Counted from the stretch's first letter, positions 32,159 through 41,810 are shown. The stretch is DNA of 48,143 nucleotides from Pseudonocardia sp. ICBG1293 (GCF_020131355.1 NZ_JAHLEL010000030.1:1-48143); one strand, 5' to 3'. Numbers and translations are program-made. Notes: generated from the sequence alone by a model not told the origin.

Positions 32159-33049
32159 CTATCGGGGGAGCCAGTCCCACCGGTCCGGGGACCGACGGGC
32201 GGCTGCGGCCGCGAGCGAACCCAGTGGTTCTGAGGCGAGGTCGTGCACGCAGGTGAGTAGCTCGACGGCGCGGTCCCCGAGCTGATGGCGCGCGGCTGCG
32301 GCTTCGTCGTGGGGAGTGGCCCCGCAGACGGTGCAGCAGTACCGCCCGAACCCGGTCCGGGTGATCTGGCAGTCGCGATCGAGCGCGGTCACCACCTCCA
32401 CCAGGACGTCGGCGGGGTCCCTGCCGGTCCCGGCCAGCCGCCGACCGGAGGCACACGAGAGTTTCCCGGCGCCGTCGATGTCGGTGATCGGCAACGAGGG
32501 CCGGAGCATTTCCGTCCATTCCCGGGTGGCCCCGTTCTCCGTCATCTGCGGTGACGGATTGATGATCCCGTTCTCGTCCCACACAGGGCTGTCCGGATCG
32601 CCCCACACCTGGTAGCTCCGTTCGAGACGGGCGCATTCCTCCGGTGTGAGAACGACCCCGGTCGCGATTACGCGGGTCACCACTGCCGACCGGCACCGCC
32701 GGAATGTCTTGGGGAAGTGGCGGTAATCCGGGTCCGGCCGGTCGACTTCCGGCCGCACTTCGTAGACGTCTCCCGGAATCGTGCGGCCGAACGGATCCAC
32801 GTAGCGGCTCGCGTAGGCACGGGCGGAGCCCTCGTCAGCCGTGACGTACACCCAGTCCGGCGAGTACTCCGCCCCCGCCATCGCGTAGGTGTAGGCGATG
32901 CCGAGCGCCGTAGCGCTGACCAGGCGCGCCCCCGGGCGCAGCCCTGGCGTCCCGCCGTGGAACCAGCGTCCTGCACCGCGACGCCCCGGCGTCGTGTCCT
33001 TCGACCGTCGCGCGCCGCTGCCGCGACGCCTGTCTCTCGATGTCGCCAC
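32159..33049 (-). CDS. Possible ADP-ribosyltransferase-fold protein, 296 aa
   Basis: Start GTG 33049. After a basic leader, the protein has RWFHGGTPGLRPGARLVSAT, WVYVTADEGSARAYASRYVD and PGDVYEVRPEVDRPD. The order H-G-G, then Y-V-T-A with a downstream A-Y-A, then an acidic V-Y-E-V strand resembles the Arr/KptA-type ART fold (F-H-G-T, Y-L-T-A and an acidic strand). The C-terminal half has CCTVCG, a possible zinc site. It is divergent from the relaxase gene, sharing the 152-bp gap. Function by fold resemblance only; no catalytic proof. Confidence 0.45.
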   Translation of the reverse strand: MATSRDRRRGSGARRSKDTTPGRRGAGRWFHGGTPGLRPGARLVSATALGIAYTYAMAGAEYSPDWVYVTADEGSARAYASRYVDPFGRTIPGDVYEVRPEVDRPDPDYRHFPKTFRRCRSAVVTRVIATGVVLTPEECARLERSYQVWGDPDSPVWDENGIINPSPQMTENGATREWTEMLRPSLPITDIDGAGKLSCASGRRLAGTGRDPADVLVEVVTALDRDCQITRTGFGRYCCTVCGATPHDEAAAARHQLGDRAVELLTCVHDLASEPLGSLAAAAARRSPDRWDWLPR

Positions 33050-33200
33050 AGGCGCACCATACGAGCCGCCACCGACACCCAGCTGTCCGTTGCACGCTCA
33101 ACCACAACCCAACATCAGCACCTGCACTCAGCCACTTTTCGATCATCAACACACCTATGCACAGTGTTATGATCTTGGTCGGCTCCGGTACGATGGGCTC

Positions 33201-36200
33201 GTGCTGCGCATCACCGCCATCGGCTCCGGAGCGGTCGAGTACCTGCTCCGCGGGTCGGGCTGCCGCGAGCACGAGCACCGTCACCAGGCGCCCGTTGCCG
33301 GGTCGTCTGCGGAGGCGACGGCCGGGCAGGTCGGGCCGGGGTACTACACGGCCGCGGTGGAGCATGGTGAGGCGCCGGGCCGGTGGGCCGGTTCGGGCAT
33401 GGAGGCAATGGGGCTGTCGTTCCGCGCCGGGGACGAGGTGGTCCCGGACGACGTGCGGGCGGTGTTCGGTCAGCTCCGTCGTCCGGAGTCGGCCGAGGCG
33501 GAGCCGGAGTTCCTGGGGCGCCGGCCTGCGCTTTTCCGCACCGAGGCGGAGCGGTACAACGCTCTGGTCGCGAAGGAGTCCGGGGCGGTCACGCCGGAGC
33601 GTGAGCGGGAATTGCGGGCCGAGGCTGCCACATCCGGACGTAAGCCGGTGGCGTACTACGATTTCACGTTCTCTGCCGTGAAGTCTATTTCCGTGTATGA
33701 GGCTGCTTTGCGGGTGACCGGTCAGACGGAATTGGCTGACAAGGTGGTGGAGGCGCATAATCGAGCGGTTCAGGTCGCGCTGGATTACGCCGAGTCGCGG
33801 GTGATTTTCACGCGGACCGGGTCGCACGCTCGCACGGTGACCGGGAATGAGTCGATCGGTCGGCACGAGGCCGGTACCGGCGCGGTGTGGACGGTGTGGG
33901 CTCACTCCACGAGCCGGGAGAACGAGCCGCAGATGCACACGCACGCGGCCCTGTTGAACCGGACGGTGACCGAGTCCGGGAAGATCGGCGCGCTCGACGG
34001 CGCGAGTTTCCGGGCCTACAAGGAGGCCATCGCCGCGGCCTACGAGCGGGCTGCCGAGCAGTTCGTGACCGAGGAGACCGGGGCACGGTTCGAGCTGCGC
34101 CCGGACGGCAAGGCCCGTGAGATTGTCGGTGTCGACCCCGAGGTGATGGCAGAAGCGTCGACGCGGCGGGGGCAGGTGACCGGGCTGGTCGCCGAGCGGG
34201 TCGAGGTCTACCGGGAGCGGCACGGCAAGGAGCCGGACGCGGCCGCGATGAAGCGGATCACGGACATGGCCGTGTACGAGACCCGGAAGGCGAAGGGGCC
34301 GGAGTCCGGGCCGGACGCGGTCGCGCGGTGGAGCGAGCAGCGGACAGAGCGGTTGGCCGCGATGGTGGCCGACGTCGAGGCGGCCGGACAGCAGGCGGCC
34401 GGGCCGGTGTCCGCGGGTGGTCACGTGTCCGGTGGGGCGGTGGCCGCTGACCGGCTTGCCGGTCACGGCGTGGCCGCGGGTGCGGACACGGCCGCGGACG
34501 TGGCCGCTGCGCACCTGCGGGACGTGTCCGCGTCGGCCATCGAGGACGTGCAGGCGTCCTACTCGGTGTGGACGCTGGGGAACCTCGCGGCCGCGATCGA
34601 CAAGCGCCTGGGGTCCGCGGCCGATCTCGGCGTGGCCGCCGAGGATCGCCCGGCCCGGTTGGAGGAGATCGCGCGGGAGGCGCTGCGGGCGGTGGAGGTT
34701 GTGCAGGTCTCCACGCCGGACCCGGTCGAGGTTCCGGAGTCGTTCCGGCGCGCGGATGGCGGGTCGATCTACCGGCGCGCGAACGCCGAGCGGTACACGA
34801 CGGCCGCGCATCTGGCCGCGGAGCAGCGCGTGTCCGCCCGGATGGCCGCCCCGCTGGCCGGTGCGGTGACCGCGGACAGCGACGGGCTGGACGTGGAGGC
34901 ACTGCGGTCGCGGCTGGCCGCGGCCGGCCTGTCCGGGGACCAGGTCGACGCAGTGGCCGGGATCATCGGGTCCGGCCGTCTCGGTGACTGCCTGGTCGGC
35001 CCCGCCGGTACCGGGAAGTCCCGCACGGTCGGTGAGCTCGCCCGGGTGTGGGCAGAGCACGCCGATGGCCGCGTGCTCGGTCTCGCCACGTCGCAGATCG
35101 CGACGCAGAACTTGGCCGGGGACGGGCTCGAAGCGCTCAACACGACCCGGTTCCTCAACGGCTTCACCCCGGACGAGGCGGGGGAGGTCCGGGACCGGCT
35201 CACCGGACGGGACCTGGTGATCGTCGACGAGGCCGGGATGTCGTCGACGCAGGAGCTGGACCGGATCGTCGAGCTGTGCTCCGCCGCGGGGGCGAAGGTG
35301 GTCCTGACCGGTGACCATCACCAGCTCGACGCGGTCGGTGCCGGTGGCTTGTTCCGGCAGGTGATCGCCGAGCGCGGCGCGTACGAGCTGCGCGAGGTGC
35401 ACCGGTTCCGGTCGGAGTGGGAGCGCGAGGCGAGCTTGCAGTTGCGCGCCGGGGACCCGGCGGCGTTCGACGCCTACAACGACCGTGGCCGTGTGCACGC
35501 GGGCACGTGGGAGGAGATGCAGGCCCTCGCCGCCGAGCGGTACCTGTCGGACATCCTGGACGGCAAGGACACGCTGCTCATCACCGGTACCAATGAGGGG
35601 GCGGGGGAGCTGTCGGCGTCGATCCGGGACCGGTTGATCGAGCTGGGGCGGGTCGAGGAGGCTCCGGTCGCCTACGTGCGCGGCGCCAAGGGAAAGCAGG
35701 AAGTGTCGATCGGGGACCGGGTGCAGGCACGGCTCAACGACTACCGTGCCCGCGTCGACCGTGGCCCGGGCGCGGCCGTGGAGCCGGACCCGGTGACGAA
35801 CCGGGCGCTCTACACGGTGGTCGGGCGGCACGCGGAGTCCGGGGCGCTGCTCGTCCGGGACCAGGGCGGCGCGACCGCGCATCTGCTGCCGGGCTACGTG
35901 CGGGAGCACGTGACGTTGGCCTACGCGGTGACCGAGCACGCCAGCCAGGGCGTCACGGTGCAGCGCGGGCACTACCTGCCCGACCGGGATGCGACCCGGG
36001 AGGGCGCGTACCCCGGTCTCACCCGTGGTGCGGAGGAGAACCACGTCTACCTGCCCGCGGTGCGGGCGGCGGACGAGCACGACCCGGAGCGGGTCGAGGA
36101 GTCCGCGCGGGAGTGCTTCACCAGCATCTACACCGCCAGCTCGGCGCAGCGCAGCGCGACGGACACGCTGCGCGAGGGGCAGCGGAACGCGGGCTCGTTC

Positions 36201-37626
36201 GCGATGGCGGCCGCGACGCTGGACGCGGTGTCCGATGACCACGCCCGCGGCCGGTACGGCGCGGTACTGGCCGAGGTGCTCGGCCCGGACGTCGGCGGCC
36301 GCGGCCGCCGACGACCGGGCGGCGTACGGCCGGTTGTTGCAGGCGACGCGGGAGGCGGAGATCGCGGGGCACGACCCGGCCGCGGTGCTGGCCGAGGCGG
36401 TCGGGGTGCGCGGCTTGGACACCGCCGAGAGTGTGCCGGACGTCGTCCGGTGGCGGGTCCGGCAGCTGACCGAGGCCCGGGTTCCGGAGCGGGCCGTGGA
36501 CCCGGCGGACTGGACGACGCGGGTACCGGCCCCGGACGGGACCGAGGCCGGGCAGTACGTCGCGGACCTGGCCGCGGCGGCGACCGAGCGTCAGACCCGG
36601 TTGGGTCGACAGCTCGCCGAGGAGCCGACCGGGTGGGCGTTGAGCCAGCTCGGCGACGTTCCGGAGGTTGGGCAGGTCGCCGAGCGGGCCGCGTGGGAGC
36701 GATCCGCGGGTGCGGTGGCCGCGTACCGGGAGATGGAGCGGGTACCGGCCGATCAGGAGTCGATCGGTGCGGCGCCGTCGCGGGAGTTCCCGCTCCGGCG
36801 GGCGTTGTGGCAGTCCGCGCGGGACGCGCTCGGCCCGGTCCCGGACTATGTTGTCGACCACCGTGCGCTCACCGATGGGGAGCTGTACCAGCGCACCGAG
36901 CGGTGGGCGCGGGAGCAGGCCGTCGCGCCGGAGTTCGTCGCGGACAAGATGCGGGAGGCGTACCGGGCCGCGCATGAGCAGCGGGTGCGGGTCAGCGCGC
37001 GGACCGCCGAGATCGGCGCCGCGGGCGATGGTGACCCCGACCTGCCCCGGAAGATCGAGGAACGTGCCTCGCTCCGTCGGATGATGCAGTGGCAGCAGCA
37101 GCGGGCCGCCAACCTCGAGACCGGCCACGCGCACCGGTCGAAGTGGGCCGAGGCGCACCGCGACGTCGCCGAGGATGCGCAGCTCGCCGCCGAGGAGCTG
37201 GCCCGGCGAAACCGGGCGGCCGACCGCGCCGGCGTGGTCACGCCGGATCCGCGCAAGGTCGGGCCGGACGCCGCGCCCGGCCGTGGGCAGGAGCCGTCCG
37301 TGCGGCGGCCGGCCCCAGCCGATCACCGGGACGTCGAGGGCCGGGACGTCGAGGGCCGGTCGAGCGGCGCGGCGCGGCGGGCGGTGCCGACCACGGCCGA
37401 GGGGATCGAGACGCTCCGGACGGCCCGGCAGACGTCCGACGAGCGGCGTGCCTACCAGCGCGGCCACGACGCCGCGCAGGACACCGCTCGCACGCAGGGG
37501 GCCGCCGCCGCGGCGGAAGCGGAGCGGCAGCAGCGCACAGCCGGGTACGACCACGTCCGCACCCAGCGTGAGGCCGCCACGGTCGAGCGCGGCGTCGAGC
37601 AGGACGGGCCCACGATCGAGATGTGA
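33201..37626 (+). CDS. MobF (TrwC/TraI-like) relaxase-helicase, frameshift near 36300
   Basis: Nicks oriT and unwinds plasmid DNA for conjugation. GTG 33201 begins MLRITAIGSGAVEYLLRGSG, placing a candidate catalytic Tyr at residue 14, with a YYTAAVEHGEAPGRW block at 48. The metal-binding histidines lie in PQMHTHAALL at about residue 245. The helicase domain has Walker A GPAGTGKSRT (about 600), VIVDEAGM, TGDHHQLDAVGAGGLF and YAVTEHASQGVTVQ. At the GGCGGCCGCGGCCGCC palindrome (about 36293-36310) homology moves one frame and continues ADDRAAYGRLLQATREAEIA to the stop at 37626. The total is about 1,470 residues. A one-base error at the palindrome would also explain it. Confidence 0.9.
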
Positions 37627-37639
37627 CCGGCCGGGCCCG

Positions 37640-38347
37640 CTACTGGGGCGGGTCGGTTGTGGTGGCCGTGTGCCGGGCGATGAGCGCGGCCTCCTGGTCG
37701 AGCGCGTCGAGCAGTTCCGGGCTCGGCTGTTCCCAGGTGGTGCGCGGTCCCCACGGGGACCGGCACACCTCGTACTCCTGCCCGGTGATCCGCTCGTGCA
37801 TCGGCGGGTCGAGGATCTCGAAGTCGTACCCGCCCGGGGGCGGACCCCACCGGCACCCGAACCGGTCCTCCGTCCGCCCCTGCAACACCTGGTCGTACAG
37901 CGGGAGGACAGCGCGGATGCCGCGGCGCAGGCGGTGCACGTCGACCGGGAGGCGGCGACCGTCCCGCACCGACACACCGATCCGGCCGACGTAGAGGTGA
38001 TGGTGGACCCGGACCCGGTCCGGGTCCCCGTTCATGGTGGTCTCACCGTGGGCGGTGAGGTCGAGGCGGGCCGGGACCGGGGCTCCGTGCTCGTCGAGGA
38101 CGAACCCGCCGAGCCGCTGCACCTGCTGCACGGTGCGGGCGATCGCGTCGTCGTAGACCCGCAGGCAGGCCGCTGCGTCGGTTCCGCGGCCGGTGCGGAA
38201 CAGGTCGTCGACGAACGCGGAGAACGACAGCGGGGCGCGGAACTGCACGTCGAGCGCGTCCGCGGGTGGTGCGTCGGCGGGGTCTTCCGGGTCGAACAGA
38301 CGGCCGGGTTCGAGCCAGGTCTCCCCGATTCGTCCGAGGTCAGCCAT
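37640..38347 (-). CDS. Conserved plasmid hypothetical, 235 aa, convergent to relaxase
   Basis: ATG 38347 (MADLGRIGETWLEPGRLFDP). The middle contains RLDLTAHGETTMNGDPDRVR, then VHHHLYVGRIGVSVRDGRRL. The HHHLYVG strand, with hydrophobic-H-h-H spacing, recalls HUH or 2H-type strands, but no second motif or catalytic tyrosine is placed convincingly. It ends 14 bases from the relaxase stop. No signal peptide or membrane helix. The family is not recognised; a transfer-linked role is a guess from position. Confidence 0.55.
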   Translation of the reverse strand: MADLGRIGETWLEPGRLFDPEDPADAPPADALDVQFRAPLSFSAFVDDLFRTGRGTDAAACLRVYDDAIARTVQQVQRLGGFVLDEHGAPVPARLDLTAHGETTMNGDPDRVRVHHHLYVGRIGVSVRDGRRLPVDVHRLRRGIRAVLPLYDQVLQGRTEDRFGCRWGPPPGGYDFEILDPPMHERITGQEYEVCRSPWGPRTTWEQPSPELLDALDQEAALIARHTATTTDPPQ

Positions 38348-38435
38348 CGTGTCCGCCTCCTAGGCGCGTCGCCGGTCGCAGGGTAGAGGACCCCACCGAC
38401 AACTTCCCCCGTCTCCGACAACGCACAGCGCGGCG

Positions 38436-38723
38436 CTACATGCGGTAACGGTCCGAGAGGCTCGGGCCCGGCGGTATCCAACTCGCATTCACGACAGGGT
38501 CGATCCCGAGGTGACGGGCATGTTCCTGCACCGGCGCCGGGTCCGGGATCCAGTCCGCCTCGATCGTGTCGACACACAGCGGGCAGACCGGAGCGCAGGC
38601 GACTCCGTACCGGGTGTTGATCGCGTACCGGGCCATTTCCGGGTCCTGCTCCGCACATCCGGCGCACTTCACGTACCGAGGCAGCGGAGGGCATCCGCTG
38701 GTGTCATACGGCGTCTTGCCCAT
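38436..38723 (-). CDS. Small zinc-ribbon-like protein, 95 aa
   Basis: ATG 38723 (MGKTPYDTSGCPPLPRYVKC) is preferred over the frame-open 38756 because GGGGAGG lies just before it. Cys pairs in KCAGCAEQD and PVCPLCVDTI would bind one zinc ion. A long region DPAPVQEHARHLGIDPVV follows. It lies between the relaxase-linked hypothetical and the partition operon. Function unknown. Confidence 0.5.
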   Translation of the reverse strand: MGKTPYDTSGCPPLPRYVKCAGCAEQDPEMARYAINTRYGVACAPVCPLCVDTIEADWIPDPAPVQEHARHLGIDPVVNASWIPPGPSLSDRYRM

Positions 38724-38778
38724 CGTCTTGACCTCCCCGCGCGGCGCGTGCCGCACTCCGGCCCTCCGGCCTTGTATT

Positions 38779-38838
38779 CAGTAGTGCAGTGTTGCAGTAG
38801 CTCCGTCTTGCAGTAATGCAGTAACAGCGTAGTTACTG
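38779..38838. repeat. GCAGTA repeat cluster downstream of parB
   Basis: Short repeats based on TGCAGT/GCAGTA (CAGTAGTGCAGTGTTGCAGT, then TGCAGTAATGCAGTAAC, then AGTTACTG) fill this stretch and overlap the 3' end of parB by 6 bases. The same hexamer in the other orientation fills 39891-39946 on the far side of parA, so both are candidate centromere or operator sites. Confidence 0.65.
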
Positions 38839-39225
38839 TCTGCCGTAGCCGGTGGGATCCTCGGCGATCCGGTCCCGGACAGCGTCGGCGAGCCCTGGGG
38901 TTGCGTCCAGCTCGGCGAGTAGGGCCCGGACCACGACCGCGCCAGGCAGGTCCGCGGCCATGCCCAGGGCCTCACGGAGAGCGTTTCGTCGGGCCCGGAG
39001 CCGCTCGTGAGCCAGTGGGGACAGATCTACCGTCATCCGTACCGGCTTCGTCCGCGGTGCGATGCTGGCAGGGCGCCCCGGGCGAGCTGCCGCCCGGGGC
39101 GGCGGAGCCTGATCGTGGGGCGGGGAGAGCGGTCCCGGGTCTCGCTGGGCCTCGCCCGAGTCGGCGGCCGGTGTGCGGTTCGCCGCGCGGGCTGCACGTG
39201 CCCGCAGGTCGTCGCGTCGGGTCAC
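38833..39225 (-). CDS. parB: ParB-like ribbon-helix-helix partition protein, 130 aa
   Basis: The ATG at 39225 overlaps the parA stop by 4 bases. A long disordered Arg/Pro/Ala-rich N-terminus, which in this class stimulates the ParA ATPase, is followed by a ribbon-helix-helix domain. The domain has strand KPVRMTVDLSPLAHERLRAR and helix NALREALGMAADLPGAVVVR. This is the type Ib partition pattern: a small RHH centromere-binding protein after a short ParA. It should bind the repeat clusters on both sides. Confidence 0.8.
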   Translation of the reverse strand: MTRRDDLRARAARAANRTPAADSGEAQRDPGPLSPPHDQAPPPRAAARPGRPASIAPRTKPVRMTVDLSPLAHERLRARRNALREALGMAADLPGAVVVRALLAELDATPGLADAVRDRIAEDPTGYGRQ

Positions 39226-39881
39226 CAGTCACCCCGCCCGGCGATCTCGGCGGCGGCGTCCACCACGGCGGTATCCTCGGCCCGCAGCGTCACCGGCCCG
39301 CCGATGGCCTGGGCGTAGCGCTCGGCCATCGGGATTACCGCGCGGCAGGAGTAGCGCCGCGACTCGTCCAGCATCTCCCGGTAGACCGCCGCGCTGGTGG
39401 TGCCCGTCCGAACTCGGTTCCACAGCACCGACACCACCGCCGGGCGGGCGCGCAGCGGCTCCACCTCGTCCAGCGCGTCCCACACCGTCGGCAGGACGTC
39501 CCACTCCGACGAAGTGGGGGCGAGGGTCACCACCACGTCGGTTGCGGCGCGCATCGCCGAGTAGACGATGCCGCGCTGAAGCTCCAGCGGCGGGGTGTCC
39601 ACGACGGCGACGTCGTAGCGGTCCGGCGACACGATCCCGGGCAGGTCAGCGTGCAGCTTGTTGGTGGCCAGCCCGACCACGGGAATGGACCAGTCCGCGT
39701 CCTGTGCCCAGCGGGTCAGCGTGCCTTGCGGGTCGGCATCCACCGCGATCACGCGGCGGCCGGCCCCGGCCCATGCGTGCGCGAGAAGGCCGGTGCTCGT
39801 GGACTTCCCGCTACCGCCTTTCAAGTTCGTGACGGTGACCACGCGCAGCCCAGGCCCGGGAGAAGGAGGTGAAGGAGTCAT
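39222..39881 (-). CDS. parA: ParA partition ATPase, 219 aa
   Basis: Deviant Walker A KGGSGKSTSTGLLAHAW at about residues 21-37, then AVDADPQGTLTRWAQ, Walker B-like VAVVDTPPLELQRG and a C-terminal VIPMAERYAQAIGG. The short length without an N-terminal HTH marks type Ib ParA. It moves the plasmid over the nucleoid together with ParB. ATG 39881 is the only start before Walker A; the upstream side has no clear ribosome site, so translation may be leaderless or start at a downstream GTG. Confidence 0.93.
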   Translation of the reverse strand: MTPSPPSPGPGLRVVTVTNLKGGSGKSTSTGLLAHAWAGAGRRVIAVDADPQGTLTRWAQDADWSIPVVGLATNKLHADLPGIVSPDRYDVAVVDTPPLELQRGIVYSAMRAATDVVVTLAPTSSEWDVLPTVWDALDEVEPLRARPAVVSVLWNRVRTGTTSAAVYREMLDESRRYSCRAVIPMAERYAQAIGGPVTLRAEDTAVVDAAAEIAGRGDW

Positions 39882-39890
39882 GCGACGAGC

Positions 39891-39946
39891 GTACGTACTG
39901 CTGTACTGCGTGCAGTACTGCCGTAGCTACTGCCGTAGCTACTGTG
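39891..39946. repeat. TACTGC repeat cluster upstream of parA
   Basis: At least five TACTG(C) units (TACGTACTGCTGTACTGC, GCAGTACTGCC, then two copies of GTAGCTACTG) lie 10-65 bases before the parA start. It probably doubles as the operator and the centromere. Confidence 0.7.
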
Positions 39947-40034
39947 GGGAAGCGACACACCCGCGCCCCTGCCGGGGCGTGCCTCCGGCGGCCCCTCCGG
40001 GGAGGGCCTCAGCTCCAGGATGAGGGGGAAGGGC

Positions 40035-40166
40035 GTGGGTCATCCCGTCACGACGGCGCCCCAAGGGACAACCAGGTCAGGGGCCCCGCGTCAACCGGAA
40101 GAGCTGGTTGACACGGAACCCCTGACCTGGTCGGGCAGAGCCCGCCGACGCGACGGGATGCCCCAC
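40035..40166. repeat. Large nested hairpin between parA and IS3 C
   Basis: Three nested inverted repeats share one centre. Outer arms are 40035-40049 and 40152-40166 (15 bp, one mismatch). Middle arms are 40072-40083 and 40119-40130 (CCAGGTCAGGGG, exact). The inner arms GTCAACC/GGTTGAC lie at 40090-40096 and 40106-40112. No gene covers it. It could be an origin, a transfer or resolution site, or a structured RNA. Confidence 0.65.
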
Positions 40167-40206
40167 AGACACCCGAGCGGGGCGGGCGCCCCCAACCGCA
40201 GACCGA

Positions 40207-40505
40207 TCAGCCGGCCTCACGCGCCCGGCGCTCCGCAACGTCCTGGTCGACAGCCCGTCGCCAGAACGGAGCCCAGTGGTCCGGGTGGATCGGATCCCAC
40301 ACCACCTGGATAGTGTCCGATCCGTGCCGGTCCTTGACCGGCGCTTTCCGGGTGACCTTCCCGGTCAGGGGCCGCCCATCGTCGGTAACCGAGGGACGGC
40401 CGGCGGCGTCCGCACCGTCATGCCGTCCCGGTTCACAGTTCCACTCAAGCCCCGATCGTTCGTTCAGCTGTCGCCGCGAGCCGGCGAGTGGCTCCTCCCC
40501 GAGAT
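40207..40505 (-). pseudogene. C-terminal remnant of a plasmid hypothetical
   Basis: The frame enters from IS3 element C and runs to the stop at 40207. The protein-like part is RPSVTDDGRPLTGKVTRKAP, then IQVVWDPIHPDHWAPFWRRA and VAERRAREAG. The first part was cut off by the IS. No domain is recognised. Confidence 0.4.
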
Positions 40506-40575
40506 TGAGGTTCCCCCGCTTTGCCGGAGTGTCTGAACACTGGTTCGATCTTGAGGGCCAGGAAGGAAGGCACTG

Positions 40576-40887
40576 GTGCCCGCACCGAAAAAGTACCCCG
40601 ATGAGCTGCGCGAACGAGCGGTTCGGCTGTATCGGGAGTCCGACCCTCGCCCGACGTTCCGGGGGCTCGCCGAGCAGCTCGGGGTGCATCACGAGGCCCT
40701 GCGCAACTGGGTCCGTCAGGCCGAGGCAGACACCGGCGAGCGCCATGATCGGCCGTCGACCGACATGCTCGCCGAGAACCGCCGGCTCGCGCGGGAGAAC
40801 GCTGAGCTGCGGCGGGTCAACGAGGTCCTGCGCGCGGCGAGCGCCTATTTCGCCAGCGAGATCGGCCCGACCCGGAGGAAATCATGA
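40576..40887 (+). CDS. IS3 element C OrfA, 103 aa
   Basis: Start GTG 40576 (MPAPKKYPDELRERAVRLYR). Helix-turn-helix FRGLAEQLGVHHEALRNWVR is followed by a heptad region ENRRLARENAELRRVNEVLR used for multimerisation. The stop overlaps the OrfB start by 4 bases (ATGA), so OrfB can be made by coupling as well as by frameshift. Confidence 0.9.
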   Translation: MPAPKKYPDELRERAVRLYRESDPRPTFRGLAEQLGVHHEALRNWVRQAEADTGERHDRPSTDMLAENRRLARENAELRRVNEVLRAASAYFASEIGPTRRKS

Positions 40888-41780
40888 GCTTCGTCGATGC
40901 CCATGATTTCCCCGCCGGTCTCGTACTACGGGTCCTGAACATCGCGGCCTCGACCTACTACGACTGGCGCGCCCGCCGCGCGAACCCCTCTCAGCGGCAG
41001 CTCGACGACGCCGTCCTGCTTGAGCAGATCGTGAAGATCCGCTCGGTGAGCGAGTTCGCCACCACCTACGGATCCCCGCGGGTGTGGCTGGAGCTGCGCC
41101 GCCAGGGCGTGCACGTCGGGCGCAAGCGCGTCGCTCGGATCATGCGCGAGCACGGCCTTCAGGGCGCGCACCTGCGTCGCGGCTGGAAGGGCGGCTCGAC
41201 CCGGCAGAATCCGGCCCACCGCCCGGCGCCGGACCTGCTCGAACGCGACTTCACCGCGACCGCGCCCAACCGGGTGTGGGTGGCGGACCTGACTCGCATC
41301 GTCACCGGTGAGGGCGTGTTGTGGCTGGCCTCGGTGCGGGACGCGTTCTCCAACCGGGTCGTCGGCTGGGCCACCGACCCGCGAGCCACGACGGTGCTGG
41401 TGCTGACCGCGCTCAACCACGCGCTGCGCTCCCGGAGCCTGCGTCCCGGTCAGTTGATCTTTCACAGCGACAAGGGGGCCCAATACACGGCACTGCGATT
41501 CACTCAGCGCCTGGTCGACGCGGGTGTCGCCCCGTCGACAGGGTCCACAGGGGACAGCTATGACAACGCCCTCGCCGAGAACCTGTGGTCCACGCTCAAG
41601 ATCGAGCTGCTCTACTGGCCCGGGACGGGCTTCGCGACCCGCTGCGAGGCCGAGCATGCGCTGATCCGCTACCTCGACGGCTGGTACAACCCGCGCCGGA
41701 TCCAGGCCCGCCTCGGAGGGCTCTCACCCGACGAGTACGAAGACGACTATCGTCGCGCCCAGCGCGACGCCGACAGGTAA
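40884..41780 (+). CDS. IS3 element C transposase OrfB, 298 aa
   Basis: HTH_21 region (VSEFATTYGSPRVWLELRRQ, VGRKRVARIMREHGL) precedes the rve integrase core: NRVWVADLTRIVTGEG (D), LIFHSDKGAQYTA (D) and DSYDNALAENLWSTLKIELL (E). The C-terminal signature is RYLDGWYNPRRIQARLGGLS. The frame is complete, so this element may be active. Confidence 0.93.
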   Translation: MSFVDAHDFPAGLVLRVLNIAASTYYDWRARRANPSQRQLDDAVLLEQIVKIRSVSEFATTYGSPRVWLELRRQGVHVGRKRVARIMREHGLQGAHLRRGWKGGSTRQNPAHRPAPDLLERDFTATAPNRVWVADLTRIVTGEGVLWLASVRDAFSNRVVGWATDPRATTVLVLTALNHALRSRSLRPGQLIFHSDKGAQYTALRFTQRLVDAGVAPSTGSTGDSYDNALAENLWSTLKIELLYWPGTGFATRCEAEHALIRYLDGWYNPRRIQARLGGLSPDEYEDDYRRAQRDADR

Positions 41781-41810
41781 CCCGCACTCCGGCAAACCGG
41801 GGGAAGCTCA

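Larger units (their letters stand above)
40506..41810 (+). mobile_element. IS3-family element C (about 1305 bp)
   Basis: The ends share TGAG(G/C)TTCCCCCG and TTTGCCGGAGTG as an inverted repeat. GAT lies near both borders but the register is unsure, so I do not claim a target duplication. It separates a minus-strand remnant from a plus-strand integrase-like gene. Confidence 0.88.

Noticed and set aside
32835..36422. 1195-residue frame antisense to the relaxase
   Set aside because: Arg/Leu/His-rich shadow of the relaxase in high-GC DNA, with no motif of its own.
36118..37977. 619-residue minus-strand frame at the relaxase 3' end
   Set aside because: Shadow of the frameshifted relaxase C-terminus; composition is biased and no family pattern is visible.
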